Origin: Humulus lupulus
Lineage: Eukaryota; Streptophyta; Magnoliopsida; Rosales; Cannabaceae
Reading direction: 5' to 3'
DNA length: 64,000 nt
Assembly (NCBI RefSeq): GCF_963169125.1
Contig: NC_084796.1
Location: 89,388,888 to 89,452,887, forward strand
The notes beneath the pieces were generated by a model that was not told where the DNA came from, did not search any database, and saw only the letters and a program-made list of their open reading frames with translations. The translations under genes and the position numbers were made by a program. Positions 22,743 through 35,000 of the stretch are shown here, piece by piece. Position 1 is the first letter of the stretch. Every line of letters starts with the position of its first letter.

Positions 22743-25224
22743 ACCTCAGAAGCATTCTTTGGCCTTGGCCAATCTCTGATCGCTTCGATCTTTCCTGGAT
22801 CTACCTTAATCCCCTCCTTACTGACAATGTGTCCAAGAAAGGATACCTGAGACAACCAGAACTCACATTTCTTGAATTTAGCAACAACCTGTGTTCTCTC
22901 AGTCTCTGTAGAACCAACCTCAGATGCTGCTCATGCTCTAACTCAATCTGAGAATATACAAGAATATCATCGATGAAGACGATCACAAACTGGTCTAAAT
23001 AATCCTTGAACACTCTGTTCATCATATCCATAAAAGCACCATGGGCATTAGTCAATCCAAATGACATAACCAGAAACTCATAATGCCCATACCTGGTACA
23101 GAAGGCAGTCTTCGGTATGTCTCCCTCCTTGACCCTCAACTGATGATAACCAGAACGAAGGTCGATCTTTGAGAATACCTTCTTACCTTGCAATTGATCG
23201 AACAGATCATCTATCCTTGGCAAAGGATACTTATTCTTAATTGTCAGCTTATTCAATTCCCTGTAATCTATACACATTCTAAGAGAACCATCCTTCTTTT
23301 TCGCAAACAGAACTGGCGCACCCCAAGGTGAAAAACTAGGTCTAATAAAACCCAAGTCTAATAGCTCTTGCAACTGTACCTTCAATTCTTTCAACTCAGC
23401 TGGGGCCATTCCGTATGGTTCTCTAGACACTGGCTCCGTCCCTGGTGCCAGTTCTATAACGAACTCAATTTCCCTTTGTGGTGGCAATCCTAGCAAATCT
23501 TCTGGAAACACATCCAGGAATTCACATACAAGTCTAGTATCCTCTGGTCTCACTGGCATGATCTGAGTGGTATCAAGCACACTGGCTAAGAATCCAATGC
23601 AACCTCTTTACAATAGATCCCTGGCCCTCAACACAGAAATCATAGGAATACGAGGTCCATGCACAACACCAACAAACACAAAAGGATCCTCACCTTCAGG
23701 CTCAAAGGGGGCCATCTTCCTTCTGCAGTCAATAGTTGCCCCATACTTTGCCAACCAATCCATACCCAGTATCATATTGAAGTCCGTCATAACCAACTCT
23801 ATCAAGTCCACTGACAACTCTCTGCCCTCAACTGTCACTGGCAAAGATCTGACCCACCTCCTAGATACCACTAACTCTCCAGTGGGTAACAAAGTACCAA
23901 ATCCCACAGCATAGAAATCACAAGGTCTACACAGTCTATCAATAATGCTACTAGCAACAAAAGAATGTGTAGCACCAGAATCAATCAACACATTATAAGG
24001 GGTTTCAGCACTAAGAAGCTGACCTGTAACAACTGAGGGGGAAGCCTCAGCTTCTGCTTGTGTCAACGTGAACACTCGAGCTGGGGTCGAGCTGTCCACC
24101 TTCCTGGGTTCTTCTTTCCCTGCCTGAGGGCAATCTTTCTTATGATGACCCACTGCTCCACACAAGTAGCAGGCCTTTGCCCTACACTCTCCCAAATGGC
24201 GCCTCTTGCATCTAGGACATTCAGGACGAGTCTTCCAGGCTTCACTATCCCCAGGACGACCCATTGTGATACCAAGGGGCCCCTTGTCAGGACCTGGAAC
24301 TGGGAAGGTATCAGGAACCATCCTCTTCTAATCACTGGGGCCAACACCCCTACCAGAACCCACAAATGGAGGAACTGTCCTCCTGAAATCCTTTCTGGCT
24401 GCACTGTCACGGCAGATCTTGGTCTCTGCACTCTCAGCTGTGAGTGCCTTCTCAACCACCTGTGCGTAGGTAGTAACCCTCGCCATAGTGGTGATACGAA
24501 CATCACGAGCTAACCTGGGCTGTAGCCCCTGGAGGAATCTCTCTCTCTTGATCCCATCTGTGGGCACCAGCTCCTTGGCAAACTTTTCCAAATGATCAAA
24601 TTTTAAGGCATATTCAGTAACTGATAGACTTCCCTGAAGTAGCCTAATAAATTCCTCAGCTTTAGCTGCCCTGATGGCATCATTGTAATACTTTTTATTA
24701 AACAAGGTCTGAAACTCCTTCCAGCTCAGGGCATTAACATTCTTGGTCTGGGTAATCACTTCCCACCAAATCTGGGCATCCTCCTAAAACATATAGGTAG
24801 CACAAGCCACCCTCTCATTACCAGTTACCCTTATAAAGTCAAGGATAGTGGTAATCATGCTCATCCATTGTTCCGCCTTGGCAGGATCTGCACTGCCCTC
24901 AAAAACAGGAGGTTGCTGCTTCCTGAACCTTTTATAAAGAGGTTCCCATTTATTTCCTACCTCAGGCAGCTGTTCTACTGATGGCACCGACACAGGAGGT
25001 GCCTCTGATACACCAACCACTGCAGGCACTTGTTGCTGTCTCAAGAGACGAAGCTCCTCTCCTTGTTTCAACACTAATGCCTGCAAGTCATTAAACAACA
25101 GCTGCCAGTTTGGAGGAGCTGGCTGTGGAATCTGAGACTGGTCATTTTCCTGACCCTGGCTGTTATTGTTATTCTGGCCCTGATCACTCTAGCCAGCTGT
25201 AGTATCTGTCTGTTCTGGATTCAT
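22743..25224 (-). pseudogene. Ty3/gypsy gag-pol polyprotein, 3'-truncated
   Basis: One minus-strand frame starts at 25224 (MNPEQTDTT) and runs to about 22890, broken by in-frame stops at 25189, 24784, 24328 and 23608, then by a frameshift near 22885. Domains in order: gag capsid-like region (24330-24970, with QIWWEVITQT and FNKKYYNDA), CCHC zinc knuckle CYLCGAVGHHKKDCP (about 24130-24175), aspartic protease LIDSGATHSF (about 23960-23990), and reverse transcriptase with [31 protein letters not shown] and FIDDILVYS (about 22965). The product ends after the RT thumb: RNase H, integrase, PPT and 3' LTR are gone, replaced by the LINE fragment. It is close in sequence to the polyprotein at 32058-36237. 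Non-functional. Confidence 0.92.
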
Positions 25225-25241
25225 TCTTATCTGATACCTTG

Positions 25242-25510
25242 CTGAAACATTGATCAATACGGCCAGTCAGGTAGTAATAACTAAACCTCTTGCCGCCTCA
25301 CGGTCCAAGAACAAGCAGACAATTATCATATTCCACAGTCATTCAATATTCACAAGTAGATACATGTTTATGGCATTTAGCACTCAGCATGTATCACATA
25401 ACAATTCATAATATTTCAAGGGCGCAGGTCCAACACAGTTTCTCATGCACACAGGTAAAGCATATGCACCACATTTAGGCAGTTATACACATAACTACAT
25501 AAATAGTTAC
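25242..25510 (-). other. Possible leader intron in gypsy 5' UTR
   Basis: On the minus strand a donor-like GGTTTG|GTAACTATTT at 25510 and an acceptor-like CAATGTTTCAG ending at 25242 bracket 269 nt of AT-rich leader. The acceptor is 18 nt before the gag ATG at 25224. The donor block (AAGCTCGACTCA then GGTAACTATTTATG) is repeated in the related element at 31693-31724 and, degraded, at about 3880-3910. Splicing is inference; conservation of the block is seen directly. Confidence 0.45.
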
Positions 25511-25587
25511 CAAACCATGAGTCGAGCTTGACTTCAGTGATGTGTGTACATGCCCAGCCAGTCTATAGGAACCTTAACCTTGGCATT

Positions 25588-25600
25588 GCTCTGATATTAA
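25588..25600 (-). promoter_or_regulatory. Degenerate primer-binding site
   Basis: The reverse complement TTAATATCAGAGC differs from the initiator-Met PBS TGGTATCAGAGC in the first bases. It abuts the LTR starting at 25603. Confidence 0.7.
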
Positions 25601-25602
25601 GT

Positions 25603-27770
25603 TGTAATGCCCTAGTTACCCTAGAACAGTTACGGTGAACCAGAAATTTGACTCATTGCCTAAGTCCTTTGGTTTAAAACGTGTTCAAAGAGTTATTAAC
25701 AGGTTAAGGTGAAAACCAATAAAAAGTAAAGGATTTGTTTTATTTAATACATAAAATTGTTCATGGGCCCACAAGAACATTTACAAGTTATTTACAACCC
25801 AAAAAGGTCGTTACTGTTCCAAAAGTTCAAACCCCGCTGACCTAAGCGGCAAAAATAGGGTAAACCCTTTAGTTCCTCTGAGAACTCCTTGGCCGTGGTG
25901 GTCAAACGGCCGCATATGTACACATCACCACCTAAGCTCTCCACTCAAGGCTGGGTGAGCTTTTCTTTCCCTTTACCTGCACCACATAGCACCCATGAGC
26001 CAAAGCCCAGCAAGAAAACATAGCATTATATGTAAACATCATCAAATGATTATCATTATAATCACACAGAGCTCATAGCTTTCAAACAAATGAGTGAATA
26101 TCACTTGAGGTTCTGGTAAACCATACTGAGTGACTGACAAACAGGTCACTAATTCAAATGGAAGAGTGGCTGTTAGGTAAGCCACTAGCCTTCAACAGGT
26201 TCTGGTAAACCATGCTGAGTGATTGACAAACAGGTCACTAATTCAAATGGAAGAGTGGCTGCTAGGTAAGTCACTAGCCTTCAAGCGCTAATAATATTCA
26301 TCGAACTTAAGGTCGATCTGGCATTAATTCTCTTTGAGTCATTCAATGTAGAAAGTCGATTAGATCTAATCTTTATTGGCTTGAGTTGAACACGCTAAGG
26401 CCGTCAATACTAATGAGTCAGCGCAATGTGACCAGTGCCCAGTACCACTGCCGAACCTGACTAATGAGTCACAGCTTCACAGTTGATACTAGCACCTTTG
26501 CCAAATCTGACTAATGAGTCAGTACCATACACAAGTGAGCAACGTTTGCTAAGTATTCCACAATCGATTCATGTCTACATTCATACAACCAACATGCCTC
26601 ATGAATAACCATGCATGTCACATTTGGGGTGCAGTTTTCTTACCTCTGGTTTGAGCTAGAATGAATAAAAGAACGACCCTTGAGAACGATCAACCTTTTC
26701 GTCCTTTAGCGGTTACCTGGTCATAACCAATTATGGGATTCCATCAATAAAATGAATAACAAAGGGTTCCCAAACAAAAACCTAGCCTCCGAGACATCAA
26801 ACACTACTAAACTGGGTAGTAGGATCGACCCCGAGGCCTAAGGCTTGAATCCCCAAGCTAAAATTACATTTCTGGCCAAAAATGCCCTTATGGGCCGAGA
26901 CTCACCCTCCTAACAGAGGCGTTTCCACCCCTGAAACCAACATAGGCCGCGACTCACCATAGCCATGCCGCGGCCCTTTACCCAAACCAGCAAGCACCAG
27001 CTCGACTGTCTCTGTGTATTCCCTTGGAACCAAACCTTTGAACCAGTTCCAAACATCAACCTAACACCCAATTCAACCCCTAAACTTCATCTACAACTCA
27101 CCCTCATCAAAACCCAAGTTAAACATCAACCTAACTTCCGTTAATTCCAACTATCCACCAAAGAATTACAAGCTGAAAACCTAAACCAAAACAGAGTAAA
27201 ACCAGAAAGTTAATGGCTGAAACTCACCTCAAACGTGAAATTAAACCCCCTTCAATGGATGAACCAACCCTATGAACTCAGCTCCTTGATTTCCTAGCTT
27301 GATTCCTCACTTTGAGCTCAAAAACTCCAAAGGGAAAATGAGAGAAAATGATGTACGGGAAGGAGAAAACCTTGCTCTATTTTTGTTCTATTTTCTACAG
27401 CCAACTAAAGCTTCATATAAATCCAAGCCAAATGACCTAAATGCCCCTAGGTCATTTAAGGTCTCTAAAGTCATCCCAAGGGTAAAATCGGTATTTTCCA
27501 CCTATCTCGTTAATCATAATTAACGCTCTCCAATTCCCGCTAATCTCGATAATGTCAAACACCATTAATTCATATCCCATTACCCTATAATTCCCAGTAA
27601 CACTCTAATCATCAAAATCACCCCGAGACTCCTCTCGAGCCTCGAACTCAAACCTGTTATGACCAGACCGTTAATTAACATACCATGATCGTCTCATGCC
27701 GAATGGCTCGAACAAACCCATATTATAATGTGATCTCAACATATATCACCGACATGCACACAAATACACA
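25603..27770 (-). repeat. 5' LTR of the 22743-25224 gypsy element, truncated at right
   Basis: Plus strand starts TGTAATGCCCTAG. It is related to the LTRs at 3979, 6504 and 59930 (shared ggccgtggtggtcaa block near 25890 and 60227; tttacctgcaccacatagcacc near 25975 and 60310). Collinearity with the 59930 LTR stops near 27770, before the expected terminal TTACA, so the U3 end is lost. A minus-strand TATA-like TTTATATG lies near 27418. Confidence 0.8.
26109..26284 (+). repeat. Two tandem 89-bp units in LTR
   Basis: Copies start ggttctggtaaacca at 26109 and 26198 and differ at only a few positions, so the duplication is recent relative to the element. The sister LTR at 59930 shows a different, more degraded duplication at a similar place (60377-60530). 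Confidence 0.85.
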
Positions 27771-29406
27771 ACTGAAGGAGCCAAAGTCAGAATGAGCCCA
27801 GAGACAGCGAAGTGACGGACTACAGCAAGCGGACCACTCCTCGCCTACGAAAGTCAGCCTCAAGCAAGCATGGAGCCTAACATTGGGGTAAAATGTTATA
27901 TCCAAAATTTGACACTTCCATGTGGAAGTCCACGAAGCAATGACATGTCAAGACAAAGTTCCAAGGCACAACAGACACCACTAGCCACTATGAGGAGTGG
28001 CCCTCGCCATTTCCCCAATACTCAAGAAGAGGTAAGACTCGCCAAAGCCAGCCTACTTCTCCCATTACGTGAAGCCAAATAATCCCTAGATTGTAATGCC
28101 AATACCAATCGTAAGAAGAAAAGGGCCCCGGCTAATCGCCCTAGCCAGACACACAAGTTGTACTAACACACATCACAAGGGTCAGCTAAAGTCGCCATCA
28201 GCCATAGCAAGTCCCGAGGCCCTCGCCAGTCGCTAGTGGCCCTTGCCGCTCACAAATTGCCCTTGCCACCTGAGTCTTCTTCCGTACCAGAGTGCTCCTT
28301 CAACGATTAAATGATATAGACATGTTGGACTACCATTTTTGGTGAGACACAAACCTGCCTCTAGCCAAGTGTACCGAACTTTAACTTTATTGGGAAACAA
28401 GGTGCCACCGTCTGCCGTTCCCATCTCTGCGGCTATGAATATTGCAAACCGAAATGTAACAAGGGTCAAATGATCGAGAGAGGAACAAGTAAGTATCTAT
28501 TCATTTTCAGATGGTCGAAGGACTGCTGTCTCAAAGGGGTACTCTTGAACCAAAGTATGAATGCAAATCTTGATAATTAAAGAATAAGTAATTAAATAAT
28601 GATAACATGAATTTAGAAACATTTAATCACAATATAACCATGGATTTAATGAAAGAATAACAAAAACTAAATCAAGAGAAAGAATAGACCTTTGTGGAGA
28701 AAAAACCAAGTTACATAAAATCTTAAGTTTATAATTTCATGTGAATCAATGGATGTTAAAAAGGCTTGTCACAAGTTGGGATTTTTTTCGTTCAACGGTC
28801 TCTATTCCTAGACTCCCCTTTGAGATTGCTTGAAGCTACTACAATGAAATGAGATTGGGATTTACAAGCCTTGAATCTTAATGCAAATCAAGCTTTCTAG
28901 ATGAATATATCTTAGAGAAAACTAGTAATCTTGAGAGCTAGAGAGAGACGGTTTTTGAGAGAGATTTAAAAAGTGTGATCAATACATTTAAACTCTAATA
29001 ACACATATTTATAGGGTTGGCATCATCATTATACTCAAACATTAGGATTAGAGCTTTTAAAGGAGTCATTTGGAGCAAAAAATTCAACTTTAAGCATTTT
29101 GAAAAATATTGCAAAAAAATGTTATAGCAGTTTCGCCAGTTACAAAATCCTTAGGCTTAAGTTCCTAGACGATGCGTCGCCTCTAGAGATGATACAACGC
29201 CATAAGTGCTGTGAACGTTACCTTAAACACCTCCAAATATTCCCAAACTTTTTGGGCATGCCTAGATACCTCATTGTATCACTTTAGACCCATAAAATTA
29301 ATCATAGATGCCTATAAAAAATCTCATATTTTCAATTCAACTTAAGTGAAAATCGTTAAGTGTTTTGTACCACATTGTGTAAACAACATAATCATTATAT
29401 TTAACG
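27771..29406. other. Unassigned repeat sequence with an LTR-like promoter
   Basis: No protein recognised. 27771-28500 is mixed-composition sequence with a cctcgcc-rich patch at 28215-28265, similar in wording to 18350-18440. The phrase ctcaaaggggtact at 28529 repeats that at 17938. 28550-29050 is AT-rich and on the minus strand has a TATA-like CTATAAATA (29005-29014) followed by a ctctctc-rich leader, as in copia LTRs. It may be the LTR of the copia element whose integrase lies at 29407, but ends and TSD were not found. Confidence 0.4.
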
Positions 29407-29689
29407 AATCTCAACATGTATAAGGGTTTGTACATTCATGTATTATACCATACATTTTACAAAACAAATTAAATTCATTGGAAAAGTATTCACCGCCCCT
29501 ATCACTTCTTATTACTTTGATTTTCTTTTCCAAATGATTTTCAAGTTCAGCTTTACAGATTTTAAACATGCTATAGGCTTCATCCTTATTCTTAAGCAAG
29601 TACAAATATGTGAATCTAGAACAATCATCATTATGTATCAAATCTAACAAATTAGTTTCTCTTTCAACACTAGGATAAGGTTTCTTTAT
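29407..29689 (-). pseudogene. Ty1/copia integrase fragment
   Basis: The minus-strand frame reads PYPSVERETNLLDLIHNDD, CSRFTYLYLLKNKDEAYSMF, KKIKVIRSDRGGEYFSNEF and GIIHECTNPY, then a stop at 29411. These are the copia integrase core around the two catalytic Asp regions (the SR-TYVYLLK stretch and RSDRGGEY). Compared with the family, about 20 residues around the first catalytic Asp appear deleted, and everything after NPYTC (catalytic Glu, RT, RNase H) is missing. Its start is cut by the gypsy LTR at 29690. Confidence 0.88.
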
Positions 29690-31620
29690 TGTAACGTCCC
29701 AAATTATCTAATAAGGCTTAGGGCTATGATTAGGGGGCCAGTATGGTAATTTATGGATTATATGCTTATATGAGTTATATATGTGTGTAATTGTGTAATT
29801 ATGTGAGTTATATGATAATATGACTAAAGATGCATGTTTAGGGGTATTAAATATGCATGTGGGCTCGTTTCTTATTAAGAAGGGAAATTTTCATAATTTG
29901 GCACGTTATGGGTATAGTATATATGTGCATATGTGTGAAACCACATTATTATGTGGATTTATTTGGGTTACTTGGTACGAGACAATCCTAGGGAGCATGT
30001 TAGTAGGAAAGTCACAATGGGACCTAATACCGACTAGGAGGGAATGTCAGGGAGTGTGACCATTGGGTAATGGGAATGAATAAATGATAATATATTTGGA
30101 GTTATGAGATTAGGAGGGAATGTCAGGGAGTGTGACCATTTTGCCCTCGGGGATGTTTTTGGTACCTCGAGCCTCAGGATTAGCTTAAGTGATTTAAGCC
30201 TTAAGAAAATAAACACTCAAACACTTAGAATAGCACCAACCGACTCTCATTCCCACTCTTTCTCTTTCTTTTCTCTAAGGGAGTTAATTGAAGAAAAGTT
30301 GAGGACTTGTCGGTTGAAGCTTGGGAGATTGGAGGCTTAGCTCAAGAATTGGATTAGCTACAGCTAGGGGCACCTTAATCACAGCTTAGGTAAAGTTCTA
30401 ACCTCTATTTTAATTGAATTCTATTAAATCTTTTGATGTTCTTGAGCTTGTGGCTCAAGTGTTGGATTTTGGGTTTTGATTAGTTTTCCATCAAGTTTTA
30501 AGTTGGGTTTTGTTGCTGGAAATATGTTGAATCTATTATGGGGATTGAATTGAGATTCTAGGATTGATTTGGGGTGATTTTGATTGACTTGGGCTGAAGG
30601 AAAACCAGAGAATTCTGGGTTCGAAGGGTCGGGTGGCTGCCCTGTTCTTGGGGTGTTGCAGCCTTCTTGAACTCAGGGGCCAAGGAAAGTTCTGACGCGA
30701 GGGCGTGCCGCGACGCGTGTTCAGTGAAAAAGGAGGCTAAGGCCTCTGACTTGGCTGGGTCGTGGCACAGGTGCTTGGGGCCACAACACTTAAGGGGTTT
30801 TGAGCCCCGAGAGGGCTTTTGGGTGCGGGAACTCAACCCTAAGGGCTCGGGATCAATCCTACTACCTGGTTTAGTAGAATTCAACATCCCGGAGGCTAGG
30901 AATCAGTTTGGAAGCCTTTATTTGATCATTAATGGCAGGATTCTATATTATTTTTGTGACTAGGTTATCACTAGGGGCTCGAAACTGGGATCGTGCTCAA
31001 GGGTTGTTCTTAATATACACTACACTTGGTCAGCATCAGACTCGCTTGGTCAGCACAAAGGCTGGTTACGTGAGATATGGGCACTAAAGCCCTAGTGTGA
31101 CCCTATAGTCACTCACATGAGTTAATTGCATGAATGAGTAGGGTTATTACTTTTTGCATGCTAGTTATGATTCTATGATCTGATAATGTAATGCATATAA
31201 GCACGTTCATGTTTTCTTGTTGAAACTTGGCTCACAGGTGTTAAATTGTCCAGGTAAAGGAAAGGAAAAGCTGGACCAGCCATGAGGGTGAGAACTTCAG
31301 GGGCAGAGTGTACATATGCGGCTTGCTTGTCCCCTACGGCCGAGGCTTTCAATTGGAAATAAGGTTGGACCCTGATTTTTCCGCCTAGGTCGGCTTTTGT
31401 ATTCACTTTTGGGGGTTTTTTAACCGTTTTAAACTACGATGGGATCCCATGTACAATAGTTAAAAAAATTAATAAAATGGTTGACTTTTGACCAAAATTT
31501 TCAGTACCTGAACCTGTGGTTAGTTTTAATTATACAAATTAAACTTAGATGGCTCATTTAGCGAGTTAATCGCTATTTAAACTACACAGTGTAACGGTCC
31601 TTGATTAGGAGGACGTTACA
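29690..31620 (+). repeat. 5' LTR of plus-strand gypsy element
   Basis: The LTR is 1931 bp, starting TGTAACGTCCC and ending AGGACGTTACA, with a PBS-like site right after. Its 3' partner begins at 46224 with near-identical sequence (tgtaacgtcccaaatta, aataaggcttagggc, attagggggcca). It contains two ggagggaatgtcagggagtgtgaccat copies (about 30040 and 30114). A CpG-rich patch lies at 30690-30775. Confidence 0.88.
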
Positions 31621-31622
31621 AC

Positions 31623-31635
31623 TTTGTATCAGCGC
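31623..31635 (+). promoter_or_regulatory. Degenerate primer-binding site
   Basis: tttgtatcagcgc, a mutated form of tggtatcagagc, sits two bases after the LTR end at 31620. Confidence 0.65.
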
Positions 31636-31711
31636 GGTTTAGGTTTATGTGTTCCTAAAGATGGGCTGGCATGTGCACTCGCCGCTGAATACAAGCTCGA
31701 CTCAGGGTTCG

Positions 31712-32057
31712 GTAACTATTTATGTTAATTCCTAATACCTACTTAATTGACATATGAATGTCGTATATGCATGCTTGTTTAGGAAGCATGAGTTATTCTG
31801 ATAGGGCCTGGCCCTTCAATTTTAAATGTATGAAAAGAATGTGCTGATTAGCACCCTGATTGAGGATGAATATAAATTGACTTTCTTATTAGCATGATTG
31901 TTGTATGTGAAAGATATCGAACTGCTTATCAGCACTGTTATGGCATGTGTATGCTTAATTGTTTGGTGTTGGGCCATGAGAGTAGTACTGAGCATCGTTA
32001 TTGTTGCTTAATGTGTTGAGTCATTAATTGAAGATAGGCTTGAAAGTATGCTTCTAG
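31712..32057 (+). other. Possible leader intron in gypsy 5' UTR
   Basis: Donor-like gggttcg|gtaactatttatg at 31712 and acceptor-like tgcttctag ending at 32057 bracket 346 nt between PBS and gag. The donor block matches that of the minus-strand element at 25510 (aagctcgactca then ggtaactatttatg). Splicing is inference. Confidence 0.42.
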
Positions 32058-35000
32058 GGCAATCAAATGAGCCAGTCGGCGCTGGAAGTCAAGTCAGAGA
32101 TAAGGACCAAGGTCAGAATCCTCCGTCAGCTCCTGAAAACTTGCAATAGTTGCTTGCTGATATGCAAGCCGGGATGAAGAAATCCTCATGTTGAGGCAGC
32201 AGTAGGTTCCAGCAGGGAACACTGCAGTAGCTGTGCTACTTGCTGTGGAAGCATTATTACAGCAACAGCCAGGGGTTGAGAATAGGTGGGAGCCTCTCTA
32301 TGAGCGCATCAGGAAACAACACCCTCCTACCTTTGAGGGAGGGCCAGATCTGCTGCGAGCTGAGCAGTGGATGGGTATGACCACCTCCATCCTAGACTTC
32401 ATGGCAGGTAATGATAGAGTGGCCTGTGCCACATTTATGTTTCGGGAAGATGCCCAAATCTGGTGGGAAGTGATCTCCCAGACCAAAGATGTGAAGACCC
32501 TGAGTTGGGAAGAATTCAGAGTATTATTTAATGAGAAATATTATAATGATGCAATGAGAGATGCAAAGGCCGATGAGTTCAGCAATCTGGTGCAGGGCAC
32601 CATGACCGTTATAGAGTATGCCCTAAAAGTTGACAGGTTGGCCGAGTTCATTGTAGACTTGGTCCAAATTAATGTGATCAGGAAGGAGAGGTTTGTTCGA
32701 GGGCAAAATGTAATGATAGCCCGAGATGTTAAAAATACTTCAATACCTGGAGTGACGACTTATGCTCAACTAGTGGAGAAGGCTCTTACTGCTGATGGCG
32801 TTGCGAACAAGAACTAGCGCGAGAACGCGGCCAGAAGGGATACTAGGAAGGTGGGACCTCCCTTTATTGGATATAGTAGGGGCAGAGGCTCTAGTGACAA
32901 GAAGAGGAAGACCCTGGATACCATTACAGTTACAGGCGCAGATAGAAGCCCTCGGGGTACACAGGTTGGTCACCAAGGCGGCAATGAGAACTGGAGGACT
33001 TATCTAGAATGTGTCAGATACAGGAGACGTCATCTAGGTGAGTGTCGGGCGAAGGCCTGTTTCTTATGTGGCATAGTTAGGCACCTTAAGAAAGATTGTC
33101 CAATGGCGAAGAAGGAAGAACTAAAGAAGGCGGACAGCTTGGCATCGGCTCGAGCGTTCACACTGACATAATCAGAGATTGAGGCTCAACCCTTAATAGT
33201 GACATGTCAGCTTTCTAGCACTTCTTATTTTGTTTTGATTAATTCTGAGGCTACGCATTCTTTTGTATCTATTAGGGAGCTCGATAGGTTGTGTAGGCCA
33301 TGGGAATACTATGCAATGGGTTTTGGAACCCTGTTACCTACTAGGGAGTTAGTGGTTTTTAGGAGATGGGTCAGGTTGCTACTGGTGGTAGTGGATGGTA
33401 GAGAGTTGTCAGTTGACCTGATAGACTTGGTTATGAATGACTTTGATATGATCTTGGGTATGGACTGGTTAGCCAGGTATGGGGCAACAATAGATTGCAA
33501 GAAAAAGATGGTAACTTTTGAGCTTGAGGGTGAGGATCCCTTTGTATTCATGGGCACTGTTCATGGACCCCGTATACCTATGATATCTGTACTTAGAGCT
33601 AGAGACCAACTAAAATGGGATGTATAGGATTCCTAGCTAGTGTGGTGGATACGACTCAGGTCGTGCCAGTGAGACAAGGACAAACCAGACTAGTCTGTGA
33701 GTTTCTGGAAGTGTTTCTAGAGGATCTACCAGGGTTACCTTCACACAGGGAGATAGAGCTTGTGATTGAATTGGCGCTAGGGATAGAGCCAATGTCTAGG
33801 GCACCTTGTAGGATGGCTCCTGGAGAGCTGAAGGGACTAAAGATTAAATTATAGGAATTACTAGACTTGGGTTTTATCGTGCCCAATTTTTTTCCATGGG
33901 GCGCACTAGTTCTCTTCGTGAAGAAGAAAGATGGTTCCCTGAGAATGTGTATTGATAATAGAGAACTGAACAAGTTGACTATCAAGAACATGTATCCTCT
34001 GCCAAGGATCGATGATCTGTTCGATCAATAAGAAGGTAGAACGGTATTCTCCAAGATAGATCTTCGATCTGGTTATCACCAGCTAAGGATCATGGAGGAG
34101 GACATACCAAAGACAGCTGTTTGCACCAGGTATGGGCATTATGAGTTTTCGATGATTTCATTTGGACTGACTAATGCCCCAGTATAATTTATGGATCTGA
34201 TGAACAGGGTGTTCAAAGATTACCTGGATTGGTTTGTGATCATTTTTATCGATGATATACTGGTATATTCTCAGTCAGAAATATAGCACGAGAAGCATCT
34301 TAGATTGGTACTATAGAGACTAAGAGAGCACGGACTGTACGTGAAATTCAAGAAGTGTGAGTTCTGGTTGCCACAAGTGACTTTCTTAGGTCACACAGTC
34401 AGTAAGGATGGGATTATGGTGGATCCAGCAAAGATTGAGGGAGTTAGATATTGGCCAAGGCTAGAGAATGCTTCAGAAATTAGAAGTTTCTTGGGATTGG
34501 CAGGTTATCACAGACGCTTTGTGGAAGGGCTTTCCAAGATTGCGTAACCATTGACAGAGCTGACATGCAAGAATTAGAGGTTTATATGGTCAAACAAATG
34601 TTAAAGTAGCTTCCAGAGACTGAAAAAGAGTTTGATCACCGCGCCAGTTCTGAGTCTTCCTACAGACCAGGACAAGTTTGTGGTTTATTGCAATGCCTCG
34701 AGGCAGGGCCTAGGTAGTGTCCTTATGCATACAGGGAAGGTGATTGCCCATGCATCACGCCAGTTGAAGGAGTATGAGCAGAGATACCCCACACATGATC
34801 TGGAACATGCAGAAGTGGTATTTGCACTGCAGGTGTGACGACACTATTTATATGGTGAGAAGTGTGAGATATAGATAGATCACACTAGTTTGAAATAACT
34901 CTTCACCTAGAAATATTTGAACATGAGGTAAAGATGTTGGTCAGAACTGATAAAGGATTATGATTTTGAAATCCTCTACCACCAAGGGTCCGGGATAGTT

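Noticed and set aside
22379..22951. A 190-residue plus-strand protein
   Set aside because: Only the part up to about 22742 is LINE; the rest is antisense to gypsy RT and the joint is a rearrangement.
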